Below are positions 55,301 through 64,000 of a stretch of DNA of 64,000 nucleotides, piece by piece (positions within the stretch are counted from its first letter, which is position 1; each line of letters opens with the position of its first letter). Source of the stretch: Bufo bufo (lineage: Eukaryota > Chordata > Amphibia > Anura > Bufonidae). The notes under the pieces are model-generated. The model had not been told where the DNA came from and ran no database searches. It saw only the letters and a list, made by a program, of their open reading frames with translations. The stretch is taken from NCBI RefSeq assembly GCF_905171765.1, contig NC_053397.1, forward strand, positions 116,577,295 through 116,641,294. Direction: 5' to 3'. Made by a program: the position numbers and the translations under genes.

Positions 55301-56985
55301 GTGGAGATGGACGCACAACTTGCATTAAGCCTTGCCCTCATCACTATGAGGTGAAAGAGAAGCCTCCAGACCTCATACAACCACCTGACGACATTCCTCC
55401 CTTTGCTGACAACTTGGGAAGATTAGTCTTTCACACAAGCAAGGACGATGATAAAGTAGCTTTGTCAGTAGAGGACAGAGAATTTATCAAGATAATGGAC
55501 AATGAGTTCCTTAAAGACGAAACCAATCACTGGGTTTCTCCATTACCCTTCCGAGCTACCAGGGTGAGACTCCCGAACAATAGGGAACAAGCTCTGTCTA
55601 GATTTAACTCTCTTCAGCGTACCATGAACAGTAAGCCTGAGATGAGAGAACACATCGTTGCCTTTATCGACAAAATATTCCGCAACAACCATGCAGAACC
55701 AGCTCCATCCTTAGGGAAGAACGACGAGTGCTGGTACTTGCCTTCATTTGGAGTGTATCACCCACGGAAACCTAATCAAATTAGGGTTGTTTTCGACTCA
55801 AGTGCCAAACATCAAGGTGTATCGCTTAATGATGTCCTTCTCACAGGTCCTAATCTGACGAATAACTTAGTCGGAGTGCTGATGAGGTTCAGAAAAGAGC
55901 TCGTTGCCATCACCGCCGACATTGAACAGATGTTCCACTGTTTCGTAGTCAGAGAGGACCACCGGAATTTCCTCAGGTTTCTGTGGTACAAGAATAATGA
56001 CACCAACGCAGAGATGGCAGAATATCGTATGAGGGTACACGTATTTGGAAACAGCCCTTCACCTGCCGTGGCAACTTACGGCCTTCGGCGCACTGCATTA
56101 GAGGGAGAATTCGAGTACGGTAAAGACGCCAGAGACTTTGTAGAAAAGGACTTCTACGTAGACGATGGACTCAAATCACTACCCACTGAAGAAGCGGCTA
56201 TCGATCTGCTCAAAAGGACTCAAAGTATGTTGTACCAAGCTAAACTTAGACTACACAAAATTGCTTCAAACAGCCTGGCTGTTATGAGGGCCTTCGAATC
56301 AGGCGATCATGCACCAGGATTCAAGGACATTAACTTGGGACTGGACAGTCCACCTGTGCAGAGGAGCTTGGGCCTCAGATGGGATCTCTCGGCTGACTCC
56401 TTCGGTTTTCAGATAAGTTGTGCAGACAAGCCATTCACAAAACGAGGCGTCCTATCAGTAGTAAACAGCCTATTTGATCCGCTGGGATTTGTAGCGCCCA
56501 TTACCATACAAGGTAAATCTCTACTGAGACAGTTTTCTGAAACAGTCAAGGATTGGGATACCCCACTTCCCTCCGAGAAAGAGCAAAAATGGGAAGCCTG
56601 GAAGCGATCTTTGTGTGCCTTGGATGAGATCCACATCCCGAGATGCTATATTAAAACTTCACTTTCCTCTAGCATAAAGAAAGAACTCCACGTGTTCTCG
56701 GACGCCTCCACGGAGGCCATCGCAGCGGTTGCCTATCTGAAAGTCACAGAACCCAACAACCAAAATCACGTTGGATTCGTCTTTGGTCCAGAGTTTCTGC
56801 TTGAAGAGGCGGACGAATGTGTACAGGAAGTTTTCAGCATCCAGGATCCGGATAATGATCCAGAAATCCGCACTGAAGTTAGTGCATTAGTCACTGGAAC
56901 AAAGCAAACCGCCAGCTTCAGTTGTCAGCGCTTTGAACGTTTCTCCAGTTGGATGAGACCCATCGAGAACGTCCCTGATGGGTGA
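52351..56985 (+). CDS. BEL/Pao gag-protease-RT-RNase H polyprotein, integrase deleted
   Basis: 1544 codons, no internal stop. Positions are approximate. Charged N-terminal region with an Ala/Glu/Lys/Arg repeat (AEAEAKR units, 217-253) likely to form a coiled coil. Gag domain (430-620; YRAWKATFKAA, LERTFGSAEAIEKAL). Zinc-knuckle-like clusters CFKCCASLEHMAKDC (719-733) and CEECHSDRHASAMH (739-752). Retropepsin-like AIIDDQSN (825-832). RT with ADIEQMFH (1189-1196) and YVDDGLKS (1269-1276). RNase H with FSDASTEAIAAVAYL (1449-1463). After VGFVFG the sequence jumps to GPEFLLEE and RFERFSSW, pieces that normally lie between RNase H and integrase. It then ends at PIENVPDG, so integrase is missing. 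Copying could still occur; integration would need a partner element. Confidence 0.95.
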   Translation: MSEKDLVQFPSDETKQMQPDTDHYEELEVEPTLPADQVTRPRRSLKPTIKVTENYHTRKDELCDNLEELWERVSSLISGLKSSSGDATSLLVAVGRLNAAHERYKRLSTRYITFLKDSNIEEAPSELCKAESIDRQRDAMVLDAKDKVELRISHLQETRSHRSHSSKHSSRSYRSSCSRSSTLSERLLEARINAEQSKVRRSFTEKEVLARAEAQTAAKRAEAEAEAKRAEAEAAAKRAEAEAEAKRAEAEARIKILESEREEEIALAKVRLLEQALSQGLDSVCLPPEEIDDPADRTSDYILKQLSAPPPVCSTVQANNTETSKSALPAGPVTPTAPEQSNNSCPDALSQGQLLQQDGYQVFPGLPPQLKQQSSESTGPGPQLNPAATSFYPEASHPFTPRSLYAPGASQVVMATSSEKSDMSEFARFMVSRELINTSLSKFDDRAESYRAWKATFKAAIANLNLTAEQELDLLINWLGPGSTNRIKSLRTVYVGQAEAGLAAAWQRLERTFGSAEAIEKALFRRLQNVPKISLKDVHKLQDLSDLLMELELAKRDPRLSGLCYLDTAHGVNPIVVKLPYSLQEKWAASVSRYKRVHDVTFPPFIHFCRFIDEQSQMRNDPSLDFLEFNTTASVTPSSRYESIVHKHRDFKSSVNVRKTNLPSSAVPTGRQYTTSSGDKAFNRECPIHKKPHSLNKCRGFRSKTIQERKKVLTELGVCFKCCASLEHMAKDCKSIIKCEECHSDRHASAMHPTPLTRDSPAAVTTSPAQSHGGEPQNHANTATAVSCSCLDVCGEGQSEKCCARICLIKVYPEGLPEKAVKMYAIIDDQSNRSLAGPKFFEAFGIKGPSEPYILNTCSGRIETSGRRAQGFIACSVSGNTEIPLPTLIECDQIPNHRDEIPTPEAAFHHPHLRHLANVIPPMDNNAEILLLLGRDNLRVHKVRQQCNGPDYAPYAQRLDLGWVVIGNVCLDQPKIRSFKTYVRGDGRTTCIKPCPHHYEVKEKPPDLIQPPDDIPPFADNLGRLVFHTSKDDDKVALSVEDREFIKIMDNEFLKDETNHWVSPLPFRATRVRLPNNREQALSRFNSLQRTMNSKPEMREHIVAFIDKIFRNNHAEPAPSLGKNDECWYLPSFGVYHPRKPNQIRVVFDSSAKHQGVSLNDVLLTGPNLTNNLVGVLMRFRKELVAITADIEQMFHCFVVREDHRNFLRFLWYKNNDTNAEMAEYRMRVHVFGNSPSPAVATYGLRRTALEGEFEYGKDARDFVEKDFYVDDGLKSLPTEEAAIDLLKRTQSMLYQAKLRLHKIASNSLAVMRAFESGDHAPGFKDINLGLDSPPVQRSLGLRWDLSADSFGFQISCADKPFTKRGVLSVVNSLFDPLGFVAPITIQGKSLLRQFSETVKDWDTPLPSEKEQKWEAWKRSLCALDEIHIPRCYIKTSLSSSIKKELHVFSDASTEAIAAVAYLKVTEPNNQNHVGFVFGPEFLLEEADECVQEVFSIQDPDNDPEIRTEVSALVTGTKQTASFSCQRFERFSSWMRPIENVPDG

Positions 56986-57141
56986 ACAGGACTGTATATA
57001 GCTTCGCAGATCTTCTCCATTCCAAGTTGGAAAACAGGACTAATCTTTTTTGCATTCTAACATGTTTTTCTTTTACAGGTTGTTTATATTTTATGGACAT
57101 TCGTCATAGTGAAATCCCCAAAGTGAATTTCAGACGGGGAG

Positions 57142-57667
57142 TGTGCTGTTCCTTTCATATTGAATTTCTGCACTGTATTATTTCTTGTTTTTACCTATGT
57201 TGTTTAAATCTATTGTTCTCTGCTGCCATCTGCTGGCCGGAATTTGTATGCTGCACGCTTCGTTCGTTGTCTATAAAGTTTTCTCTGGGCGTGGTTTTAG
57301 CAGCCTTGGGCCTGGTCACTTCCTGTAGCCTTTTTCAGTGCTGCATCCTTTGTGACTGGAGACACACACCTCGGCTTGTGAAGGCATCAGTTTTTGACCA
57401 GCAGTTGCCTCAGCAGTTGCCTCAGCAGTTAGCCTCAGAAAGACATCCACATCACAGCATCTACTGCATTCCTGTATTGTATCACCGTATGTCACTGCTC
57501 TGGATCAAATAAACCCACGTTTGATTGCATCCTCATGTCTACGTCTGGATCCATCTAACCTGAGCATCTGCCGGTCCGGTCTGCTCCACTGCTTGGATAC
57601 GAAGGTAGGCCAGTCACAAAGTCATTATCATTTACACCTTCATTCGCCTTCATGTGGGGACAGAACA
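57142..57667 (+). repeat. 3' LTR of the BEL/Pao element
   Basis: Same length and sequence as the 5' LTR by eye, with TATA-like at 57272 and AATAAA at 57508. Identity of LTRs implies a very recent insertion, since they are made identical at insertion. Confidence 0.97.
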
Positions 57668-60491
57668 ATGTGTCCGTGGATGTCACGTGGGTGTCCGCTT
57701 GAAGAGAAGAAGAACAGGGGAAAAGTTCAGATGGGGAGACAGAGAGGAGGAGGAGACGAGTTGGAAGCAGGGGGAGGTCATCGCAAGGAGCTAGTGGCAC
57801 AGTCAGACAGCATGTATCGGCACCCAGGGTCAGCCAGACAGCACGCCAATCAACGCATGCTGTTGTCACCACCAGAAATGCCGTCATTGCAAAGCTCAGC
57901 AGTGTGGCATTTTTATGTGTCTGCCTCTGATAACAGCGATGCCATTTGCAACCTGTGCCAAAAGAAACTGAATCGTGGGAAGTCCAACACCCACCTAGGT
58001 ACAACTGCTTTGCGAATGCACATGATCTCACATCACAAACGCCTTTGGGATCAACACATAATGATGAGTACAAGCAGCACACAAACTCAAAGCCACCATC
58101 CTCCTCCTGGTCCAGCATCTTCAGCCACATCAACCACTGCTGTCCTCCTTGCCCCCTCTCAACCACCCAACACGTCGCCTCTCGCCTTGAGCAGTTCCTG
58201 CTCATCTGCCCACAGTCAGGTGTCTGTCAAGGAAATGTTTGAGCGTAAGAAGCCAATGTCACAGAGTCACGCCTTGCCCGGCGTCTGACAGCTGGCTTGT
58301 CGGAACTCTTAGCCCGCCAGCTTTTACCATACAAGCTGGTGGTATCTGAGGCCTTCAAAAAATTTGTAGCTATTGGGACACTGCAGAGGAAGGTACCTGG
58401 CCGAAATTTCTTTTTTACAAAAGGCAATCCCCAACCTGTACTCTATTGTGCAAAAGGAAGTCATGGCATGTCTGGCACACAGTGTTGGGGCAAGGGTCCA
58501 TCTGACCACTGATACCTGGTCTGCAAAGCACGGTCAGGGCAGGTATATCACCTACACTGTGCATTGGGTAAACCTGCTGACGGCGGCCAAGCATGGAATG
58601 CGTGGCTCTGCAGAGGAGTTGGTGACACCGCCACGACTTGCAGGCAGGCCTGCTGCCACCTCCTCTACTCCATCCTCTTCGCTAACCTCCTCGGCTGAGT
58701 CCTTTTCTGCTGCTGCGTCTTGCTCCACATCAACTGCACCCCCCCAGCTCCCCAGGGGCTATTCCACATCCCAGATACGACAGTGTCACGCCGTCTTGGG
58801 GTTGACTTGCCTGAAAGCAGAGAGTCACACCGGACCAGCACTCCTGTCCGCCCTGAATGCACAGGTGGATCAGTGGCTGACTCCGCACCAACTGGAGATC
58901 ACCAAAGTGGTGTGTGACAACGGAAGCAATTTGTTGGCGGCATTGAATTTGGGCAAGTTGATACATGTGCCGTGCATGGCACATGTGTTGAATCTGATCG
59001 TACAACGCTTTGTGCATAAGTACCCAGGCTTACAGGACATCCTCAAGCAGGCCAGGAAGGTGTGTAGCCATTTCAGGCGTTCCTACACGGCCATGGCGCA
59101 CTTTTCAGATATTCAGCAGCGAAACAACATGCCAGTGAAGCGCTTGATTTGCGACAGCCCGACATGTTGGAATTCAACACTCCTAATGTTCGATCGCCTG
59201 CTCCAACAAGAAAAAGCCGTCAACGAGTATTTGTATGACCGGGGTGCTAGGACAGCCTCTGCGGAGCTGGGTATTTTTTTGCCACGTTACTGGACGCTCA
59301 TGCGCAATGCCTGCAGGCTCATGCGTCCTTTTGAGGAGGTGACAAACCTAGTCAGTCGCACCGAAGGCACCATCAGCGACATCATCCCATTTGTTTTCTT
59401 CCTGGAGCGTGCCCTGCGAAGAGTGCTGGATCAGGCCGTAGATGAGCGTGAAGAGGAAGAGTTGTGGTGACCACCACCAGAAACAGCCTTATCAGCATCG
59501 CTTGCTGGACCTGCGGCAACGCTGGAAGAGGAGTCTAAGGAAGAGGAGTCAGAGGAGGAATGAGGCATTGAGGAGGAAGAGTTGTGGTCACCATCACTAC
59601 CAGAAGCAGCCTTGTCGTTGTCGATTGCTGGACCTGCGGCAACGCAGAGAGAGAAGTCTGAAGAAGAGGAGTCAGAGGAGGAAGGTGGCATTGAGGAGGA
59701 GGAAGACCAACCACAGCAGGCATCCCAGGGTGCTCGTTGTCACCTATCTAGTACCCGTGGTGTTGTACGTGGCTGGGGGGAAGAACAGACCTTCAGTGAG
59801 ATCAGTGAGGACGAGGAACGGGACATGAGTAGCTTGGCATCCAACCTTGTGCAAATGGGGTCTTTCATGCTGTCGTGCCTGTTGAGGGACCCTCGTATAA
59901 AAAGGCTGAAGGAGAACGACCTGTACTGGGTGGCCACGCTACTAGACCCCCGGTATAAGCAGAAAGTGCCTGAAATGTTACCGAATTTCCGGAAGTCAGA
60001 TGCAGCAGTTCCAAAACAAGTTAAAAAGTATGCTTTACACAGCGTATAAAAGTGATGTCACAGCACAACGGGAATCTAACAGGGGAAGAGGTGACAGTAA
60101 TCCTCCTCCTCCCACGACCACGCCGGCAAGGACAGGACGCTTTACAGACGTGTTGTTGATGGAGGACATGCAGAGCTTTTTAAGTCCTACGCATCGCCAC
60201 AGCCCTTCGGGGTCCATCCTCAGAGAACGACTCGACCGACAGGTAGCAGACTACCTCGCCTTAAGTGCAGATATCGACACTCTGAGGAGCGATGAACCCC
60301 TTGACTACAGGGTATGCAGGCTTGACCTGTGGCCTGAGCGATCCCAATTTGCGATAGAACTTCTGGCCTGCCCCGCTTCAAGTGTCCTGTCAGAAAGGAC
60401 CTTCAGTGCAGCAGGAGGTATTGTCACTGAGAAGAGAAGTCGCCTAGGTCAAAAAAGTCTACAATACCTCACCTTTATTAAGATGAATTAG

Positions 60492-60603
60492 GCATCGGCT
60501 GCAACAATACCTAATTTTTCAGGCATGTGTACATGCCTAATTTTTCTGGCCTCTGGTGCTGCACTGTGGCTGCAAAAAACAAAACAAAAAATAAAGGCAC
60601 ATA
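60492..60603 (+). other. 3' non-coding part of the hAT gene
   Basis: Contains AATAAA at about 60590, a candidate polyadenylation signal for the transposase, just before the Tc1 insertion. Confidence 0.5.
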
Positions 60604-61528
60604 CAGTACAGACCAAAAGTTTGGACACACCTTCTCATTCAAAGAGTTTTCTTTATTTTCATGACTATGAAGGCATCAAAACTATTAATTAACACATGTG
60701 GAATTATATACATAACAAACAAGTGTGAAACAACTGAAAATATGTCTTATTCTAGGTTCTTCAAAGTAGTCACCTTTTGCTTTGATTACTGCTTTGCACA
60801 CTCTTGGCATTCTCTTGATGAGCTTCAAGAGGTAGTCCCCTGAAATGGTCTTCCAACAGTCTTGAAGGAGTTCCCAGAGATGCTTAGCACTTGTTGGCCC
60901 TTTTGCCTTCACTCTGCGGTCCAGCTCACCCCAAACCATCTCGATTGGATTCAGGTCCGGTGACTGTGGATGCCAGGTCATCTGGCGCAGCACCCCATCA
61001 CTCTCCTTCATGGTCAAATAGCCCTTACTTTCAAAGTTTTCCCAATTTTTAGGCTGACTGACTGACCTTCATTTCTTAAAGTAATGATGGCCACTCGTTT
61101 TTCTTTACTTAGCTGCTTTTTTCTTGCCATAATACAAATTCTAACAGTCTATTCAGTAGGACTATCAGCTGTGTATCCACCTGACTTCTCCTCAACACAA
61201 CTGATGGTCCCAACCCCATTTATAAGGCAAGAAATCCCACTTATTAAACCTGACAGGGCACACCTGTGAAGTGAAAACCATTTCAGGGGACTACCTCTTG
61301 AAGCTCATCAAGAGAATGCCAAAGAGTGTGCAAAGCAGTAATCAAAGCAAAAGGTGGCTACTTTGAAGAACCTAGAATATGACATATTTTCAGTTGTTAT
61401 GTATATAATTCCACATGTGTTAATTCATAGTTTTGATGCCTTCAGTGTGAATCTACAATTTTCATAGTCCTGAAAATAAAGAAAACTCTTTGAATGAGAA
61501 GGTGTGTCCAAACTTTTGGTCTGTACTG
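60604..61528 (-). mobile_element. deleted Tc1/mariner element, family C, copy 2
   Basis: Inverted ends CAGTACAGACCAAAAGTTTG with TA on both sides (60602-60603 and 61529-61530). 925 bp, colinear with 16043-16979 and sharing the same internal deletion. Confidence 0.95.
60685..61017 (-). pseudogene. Tc1 family C transposase, C-terminal remnant
   Basis: About 110 open codons with [14 protein letters not shown] (third catalytic residue) and the same C-terminal tail as the copy at 16184-16456, slightly longer because a stop is absent. The DNA-binding part and first two Asp residues are missing. Confidence 0.9.
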
Positions 61529-61530
61529 TA

Positions 61531-61979
61531 CATGTGTCAATTCCCCTTCGTGATCGTTACCTTGTTGTGGTGAAGTGGCTTGCGTATCACAATGAAACGA
61601 TCACCTCTATGAGTGTGTTGGCAATGGCAATGTTGGCACACCCCAGATGATAAGGTCGTTGCTTCATTGTGAACAGACCAAAAGCGATCGGCTGGATAAT
61701 TTTGCATAGAAAAAACATTAATTTTCTTTGTGATCATCTAAGGTGATCATTAAAGCCTACTAGGCCAACAATGGCCCCACACTGCAGAATCATTGTTTTC
61801 TGGGTCACTTAACTGTCACTGAACTACCTCAGCATGACCATAGGCTTTGAAAAACCGCCTTTGCCTGCAATCTGCCAAACGTGCGCACGAGCACAGTCAT
61901 CATTACACCAAAATTGACGCATAGAGGAATAAAATTTATGTCATGAGTGTGTTAACTATTGACAACTCTTTGCGGTTGT
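61531..61979. other. hAT 3' non-coding sequence
   Basis: Nothing recognised beyond short gatcgttacc/ggtgatcatt phrases. Confidence 0.35.
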
Positions 61980-62400
61980 CAAAACTCTATTCCATACACC
62001 GGCCCCTGATAGGGGACGTAACAGGGATTAAACTGATAGGAATAGTACTACTTAACATACCACTCATATTGGGATTGCACAGTACATTGCACGGCGCACA
62101 CGCAGTGCCCCAAATTGGAAGTAAGAGGACCGACCAAGCATCTTTTTCCATCTCCCGGTTCCTAAAATCTATTCCATACACGTCCCCTGATAGGGGACGT
62201 AACAGGGATTAAACTGATAGGAATAGTACTACTTAACATACCACTCATATCTGGTAGCACAGTACATTGCACGGCGCGCGCGCAGTGCCCCAAATTGGAA
62301 GTAAGAGGACCGACCAAGCATCTTTTTCCATCTCCCGGTTCCTAAAATCTATTCCATACACCGGCCCCTGATAGGGGACAAAACAGGGATTAAACTGGCA
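61980..62400. repeat. 180-bp tandem array, 2.3 copies, inside the hAT
   Basis: aaaatctattccatacac recurs at about 61982, 62163 and 62343. Units include ccctgataggggacgtaaca and cggcgc(a/g)c(a/g)cgcagtgcccc. Units 1 and 2 differ by few bases. Confidence 0.93.
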
Positions 62401-62435
62401 AGAACAGATTTTTTTTTTAATAAAAAAAAAAAGAG

Positions 62436-62940
62436 GACAGCCTCTGCAGAGCTGGGTATTTTTTGGCCGCGTTACTGAACGCTCATGCACAATGGCTGAG
62501 GGCTCATGCGTCTTTTTGCGGAGGTGACAAACCTGGTCAGTCAAACCCAAGGCAACATCATCAACCTCATCCCATATTTTTTCTGGAGCGTGCCCTGCGA
62601 AGAGTGCTGGATCAGGCCGTAGATGAGCATGAAGAGGAAGAGTTGTGGTCACCATCACTACCAGAAGCAGCCTTGTCGTCGATTGCTGGACCTGCGGCAA
62701 TGCAGAGAGAGGAGTCTGAAGAAGAGGAGTCAGAGGAGGAAGGTGGCTTTGAGGAGGTGGAAGACCAACCACAGCAGGCGTTCCAGGGGGCTTGTTGTCA
62801 CCTTTTGGGGACCCTTGGTGTTGTACGTGGCTGGGTGGAGGAAGAGACATTCAATGACGTCAGTGAGGACAAGGAATGGGACATGGCTAGCTTGGTATCC
62901 AACCTTGTGCAAATGGGGAGTTTGCGGTTGTGCAAATAGA
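62436..62940 (+). pseudogene. partial duplication of the hAT transposase
   Basis: 62436-62940 repeats the segment 59250-59880 of the same transposase (cagcctctgcggagctggg/cagcctctgcagagctgggt, then the GAGGAAGAGTTGTGGTCACC block and the acidic loop, ending with NLVQMGS). The 59.4-59.6 kb region itself holds a local duplication of the gaggaagagttgtgg block (59451 and 59570) that this copy lacks, so this copy was probably made from an earlier or different form. Confidence 0.85.
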
Positions 62941-63385
62941 CTGTTTGCGGTTGTTTGCGGTGCGTTAAACGGGGAGTTTGGTCTGTCATAGCTTGGTCTG
63001 TCACTGTGAAGCGGGTGTAACCCTTACACTACCTGATCGATACAACATCATACCTGATGTTTTAAAGCACGTTATTCCAAACAATTTAGAACTGTTAGGT
63101 GATTTATGCCCTTTATGGATTAAAACCAGACTCTGCGTCAACTATGTAATTTTCCATGGGAGTTTTGCCATGGATCCCCCTCCGGCATGCCACAGTCCAG
63201 GTGTTAGTCCCCTTGAAACAACTTTTCATTCACTATTGTGGCCAGAAACAGTCCCTGTGCGTTTTAAAATTTGCCTGCCTATTGAAGTCAATGGCGGTTC
63301 ACCCCGGTTCACCCGTTCGCGAATATTTGCGGAAATTCGCGTTCGCCGTTCGCGAACGGAAAATTTTATGTTCGCGACATCTCTA
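62941..63385 (+). other. hAT right subterminal region
   Basis: Non-coding. 63295-63385 carries dense ttcgcg/cgcgaa motifs up to the terminal inverted repeat, the usual transposase-binding region of hAT ends. Confidence 0.7.
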
Positions 63386-64000
63386 TTCTTCAGTAGGCGC
63401 ATTAAGAAAACTGTTCATTAGAGACTCAAGACTTAAGTTGATGCTGATGGAGCTGGTGCTGCTCCTGCCACCCACCCCCCTCCAGCAGTTATGGCAATGT
63501 AATGTAAGCTCAGAGGGTCCCCCTAGTTAGACCTTCATGGGGATGGGTTATGGTGCACGCAGGCAGCGACCAACTGACTACAAAGGATGTCCCGATAGTA
63601 GTTGAGTTTTTCATTCCTCTCAGAAGGTGGACCAGTAGAGAGGGTCTAACATTATGGAGAGCCAGTAGTCATCCCTCTGCCGAATGGTGACAATGTGGCT
63701 GTCACTACGCAAGCAACTCAACATGCATCTGGCCATTTGCGTAAGGGACTCCCTGTCTCCATCTCCACTGCATACTGCCAAGGTCTGTCGGGGTCATCTG
63801 AGTTGTCTTTGTCATTGCCCTCTAGATCCCCATGCTCCTCCTCTCCTGTCGCAAATAAACCACAGCGTGTGAAGTTATTGAGGATGACCCTATCCGCACC
63901 TTCAATCTAATATACCCTTTTATGGATAGATTTAAACTTGGCCTGATACAGCAGAAAATAATTATTTATGGAATTGCTAAGTTGGGAATTGTATTCAACC
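63386..64000 (-). mobile_element. older hAT, right part
   Basis: Continues the element of 49440-50186 after the TSD. The minus strand near 63640-63760 encodes LTQMARCMLSCLRSDSHIV and DYWLSIMLDP, the segment upstream of the dimerisation domain in hAT transposases, in the correct order relative to 49914-50186. It runs off the window end. Confidence 0.8.

Larger units (their letters stand above)
51390..57667 (+). mobile_element. BEL/Pao LTR retrotransposon lacking integrase
   Basis: 5-bp TSD ATGTG at 51385-51389 and 57668-57672. Two 526-bp LTRs that appear identical by eye (51390-51915 and 57142-57667), starting TGTGCTGTTCC and ending GGACAGAACA. A polypurine tract (gacggggag) sits directly before the 3' LTR. 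The single ORF (52351-56985) covers gag, protease, reverse transcriptase and RNase H. The element is 6.3 kb, short for BEL/Pao, because integrase coding is absent. Confidence 0.97.
50904..60491 (+). pseudogene. hAT transposase with BED finger, split by a BEL/Pao insertion
   Basis: Starts MTGRGRPPRRGHRGRG at 50904. The N-terminal part runs, with stops, to 51389, where the retrotransposon interrupts it; coding resumes at 57668. The BED finger lies near 57900-58030 (AICNLCQKKL, LRMHMISHHKR). The catalytic region (58373-59470) has LTTDTWSAKHGQGRY, CDNGSNLLAALNLGK and CMAHVLNLIVQRF. The acidic loop and DLYWVATLLDPRYK lie near 59920-59960. The dimerisation region (CPASSVLSERTFSAAGG) lies at 60360-60420. 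The end is TAG at 60489-60491. Several frameshifts (about 58285, 59470 and 60040) add to the insertion. Ends and motifs are otherwise well kept. Confidence 0.93.
50195..63385 (+). mobile_element. hAT transposon, 13.2 kb including nested insertions
   Basis: Exact 8-bp TSD ttcttcag at 50187-50194 and 63386-63393. The ends are tagagatgtcccgaac and, inverted, tagagatgtcgcgaac, with many ttcgc/gcgaac subterminal motifs. It carries a ZBED-type transposase (50904-60491) split by a BEL/Pao element (51390-57667), a deleted Tc1 copy (60604-61528), a 180-bp tandem array and a partial duplication of its own transposase. Without the two insertions it would be about 6 kb. Confidence 0.95.

Noticed and set aside
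1..64000. Host protein-coding genes, tRNA or rRNA genes
   Set aside because: No exon-like conserved coding segment outside transposable elements and no tRNA- or rRNA-like sequence was recognised by eye.

Overview
This window reads as intergenic DNA from a large, repeat-rich vertebrate genome. An anuran amphibian is the best guess. That inference rests on the combination of element types: ZBED-type hAT elements with GTTCGGGTTCG subterminal repeats, Tc1 families, TTAA-flanked elements, Penelope-like retroelements with hammerhead ribozymes, BEL/Pao and Ty3/Gypsy LTR elements, and an L1-like 3' end. I found no host protein-coding exon, tRNA or rRNA that I could support. Essentially every recognisable coding stretch belongs to a transposable element, and most are broken. 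Identities come from motifs, ends and target-site duplications (TSDs) read directly; no database was searched.

Layout. 1-4.9 kb: a 32-bp minisatellite, a solo-LTR candidate, and a complete Tc1-like element (2184-4213) carrying an L1-like retroposon. 4.9-9.7 kb: a hAT end, a 5'-truncated Tc1 element of a second family with a CR1-like insert, and a TTAA-bounded non-coding element ending in a run of hairpins. 9.8-16 kb: a decayed minus-strand Ty3/Gypsy element, a palindromic MITE fragment, and a minus-strand gag fragment with its LTR. 16-18.9 kb: a deleted third Tc1 family and a GC-rich hairpin/minisatellite segment. 18.9-21.3 kb: a 2.4-kb palindromic Penelope-type insertion with a hammerhead ribozyme in each arm and a 13-bp TSD. 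21.3-23.5 kb: a second TTAA element. 26.8-35.8 kb: a hAT-like element (TSD gtaggcat) interrupted by a complete 6.5-kb ZBED-type hAT (TSD gataccat) and holding a large palindrome. 36.1-40 kb: a Penelope-like element with a 503-codon RT plus GIY-YIG ORF, three matched hairpins and a well-formed hammerhead ribozyme. 40-49.5 kb: foldback MITEs, a conserved unknown coding fragment, a decayed hAT, a second copy of the 1.6-kb Tc1 family, and an LTR. 49.5-64 kb: an old hAT holding a 13.2-kb hAT (TSD ttcttcag), which itself holds a BEL/Pao retrotransposon (526-bp LTRs that look identical, TSD ATGTG, one 1544-codon gag-pol ORF without integrase) and a deleted Tc1 element.

Together the window is a stratified record of insertions. 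TSDs and nesting give a relative order: old hAT first, then the ZBED hAT, then BEL/Pao and the small Tc1 copy. The features most worth following are the palindromic ribozyme-bearing Penelope insertion, the Penelope element with hammerhead and hairpin series, and the integrase-less but apparently young BEL/Pao element.
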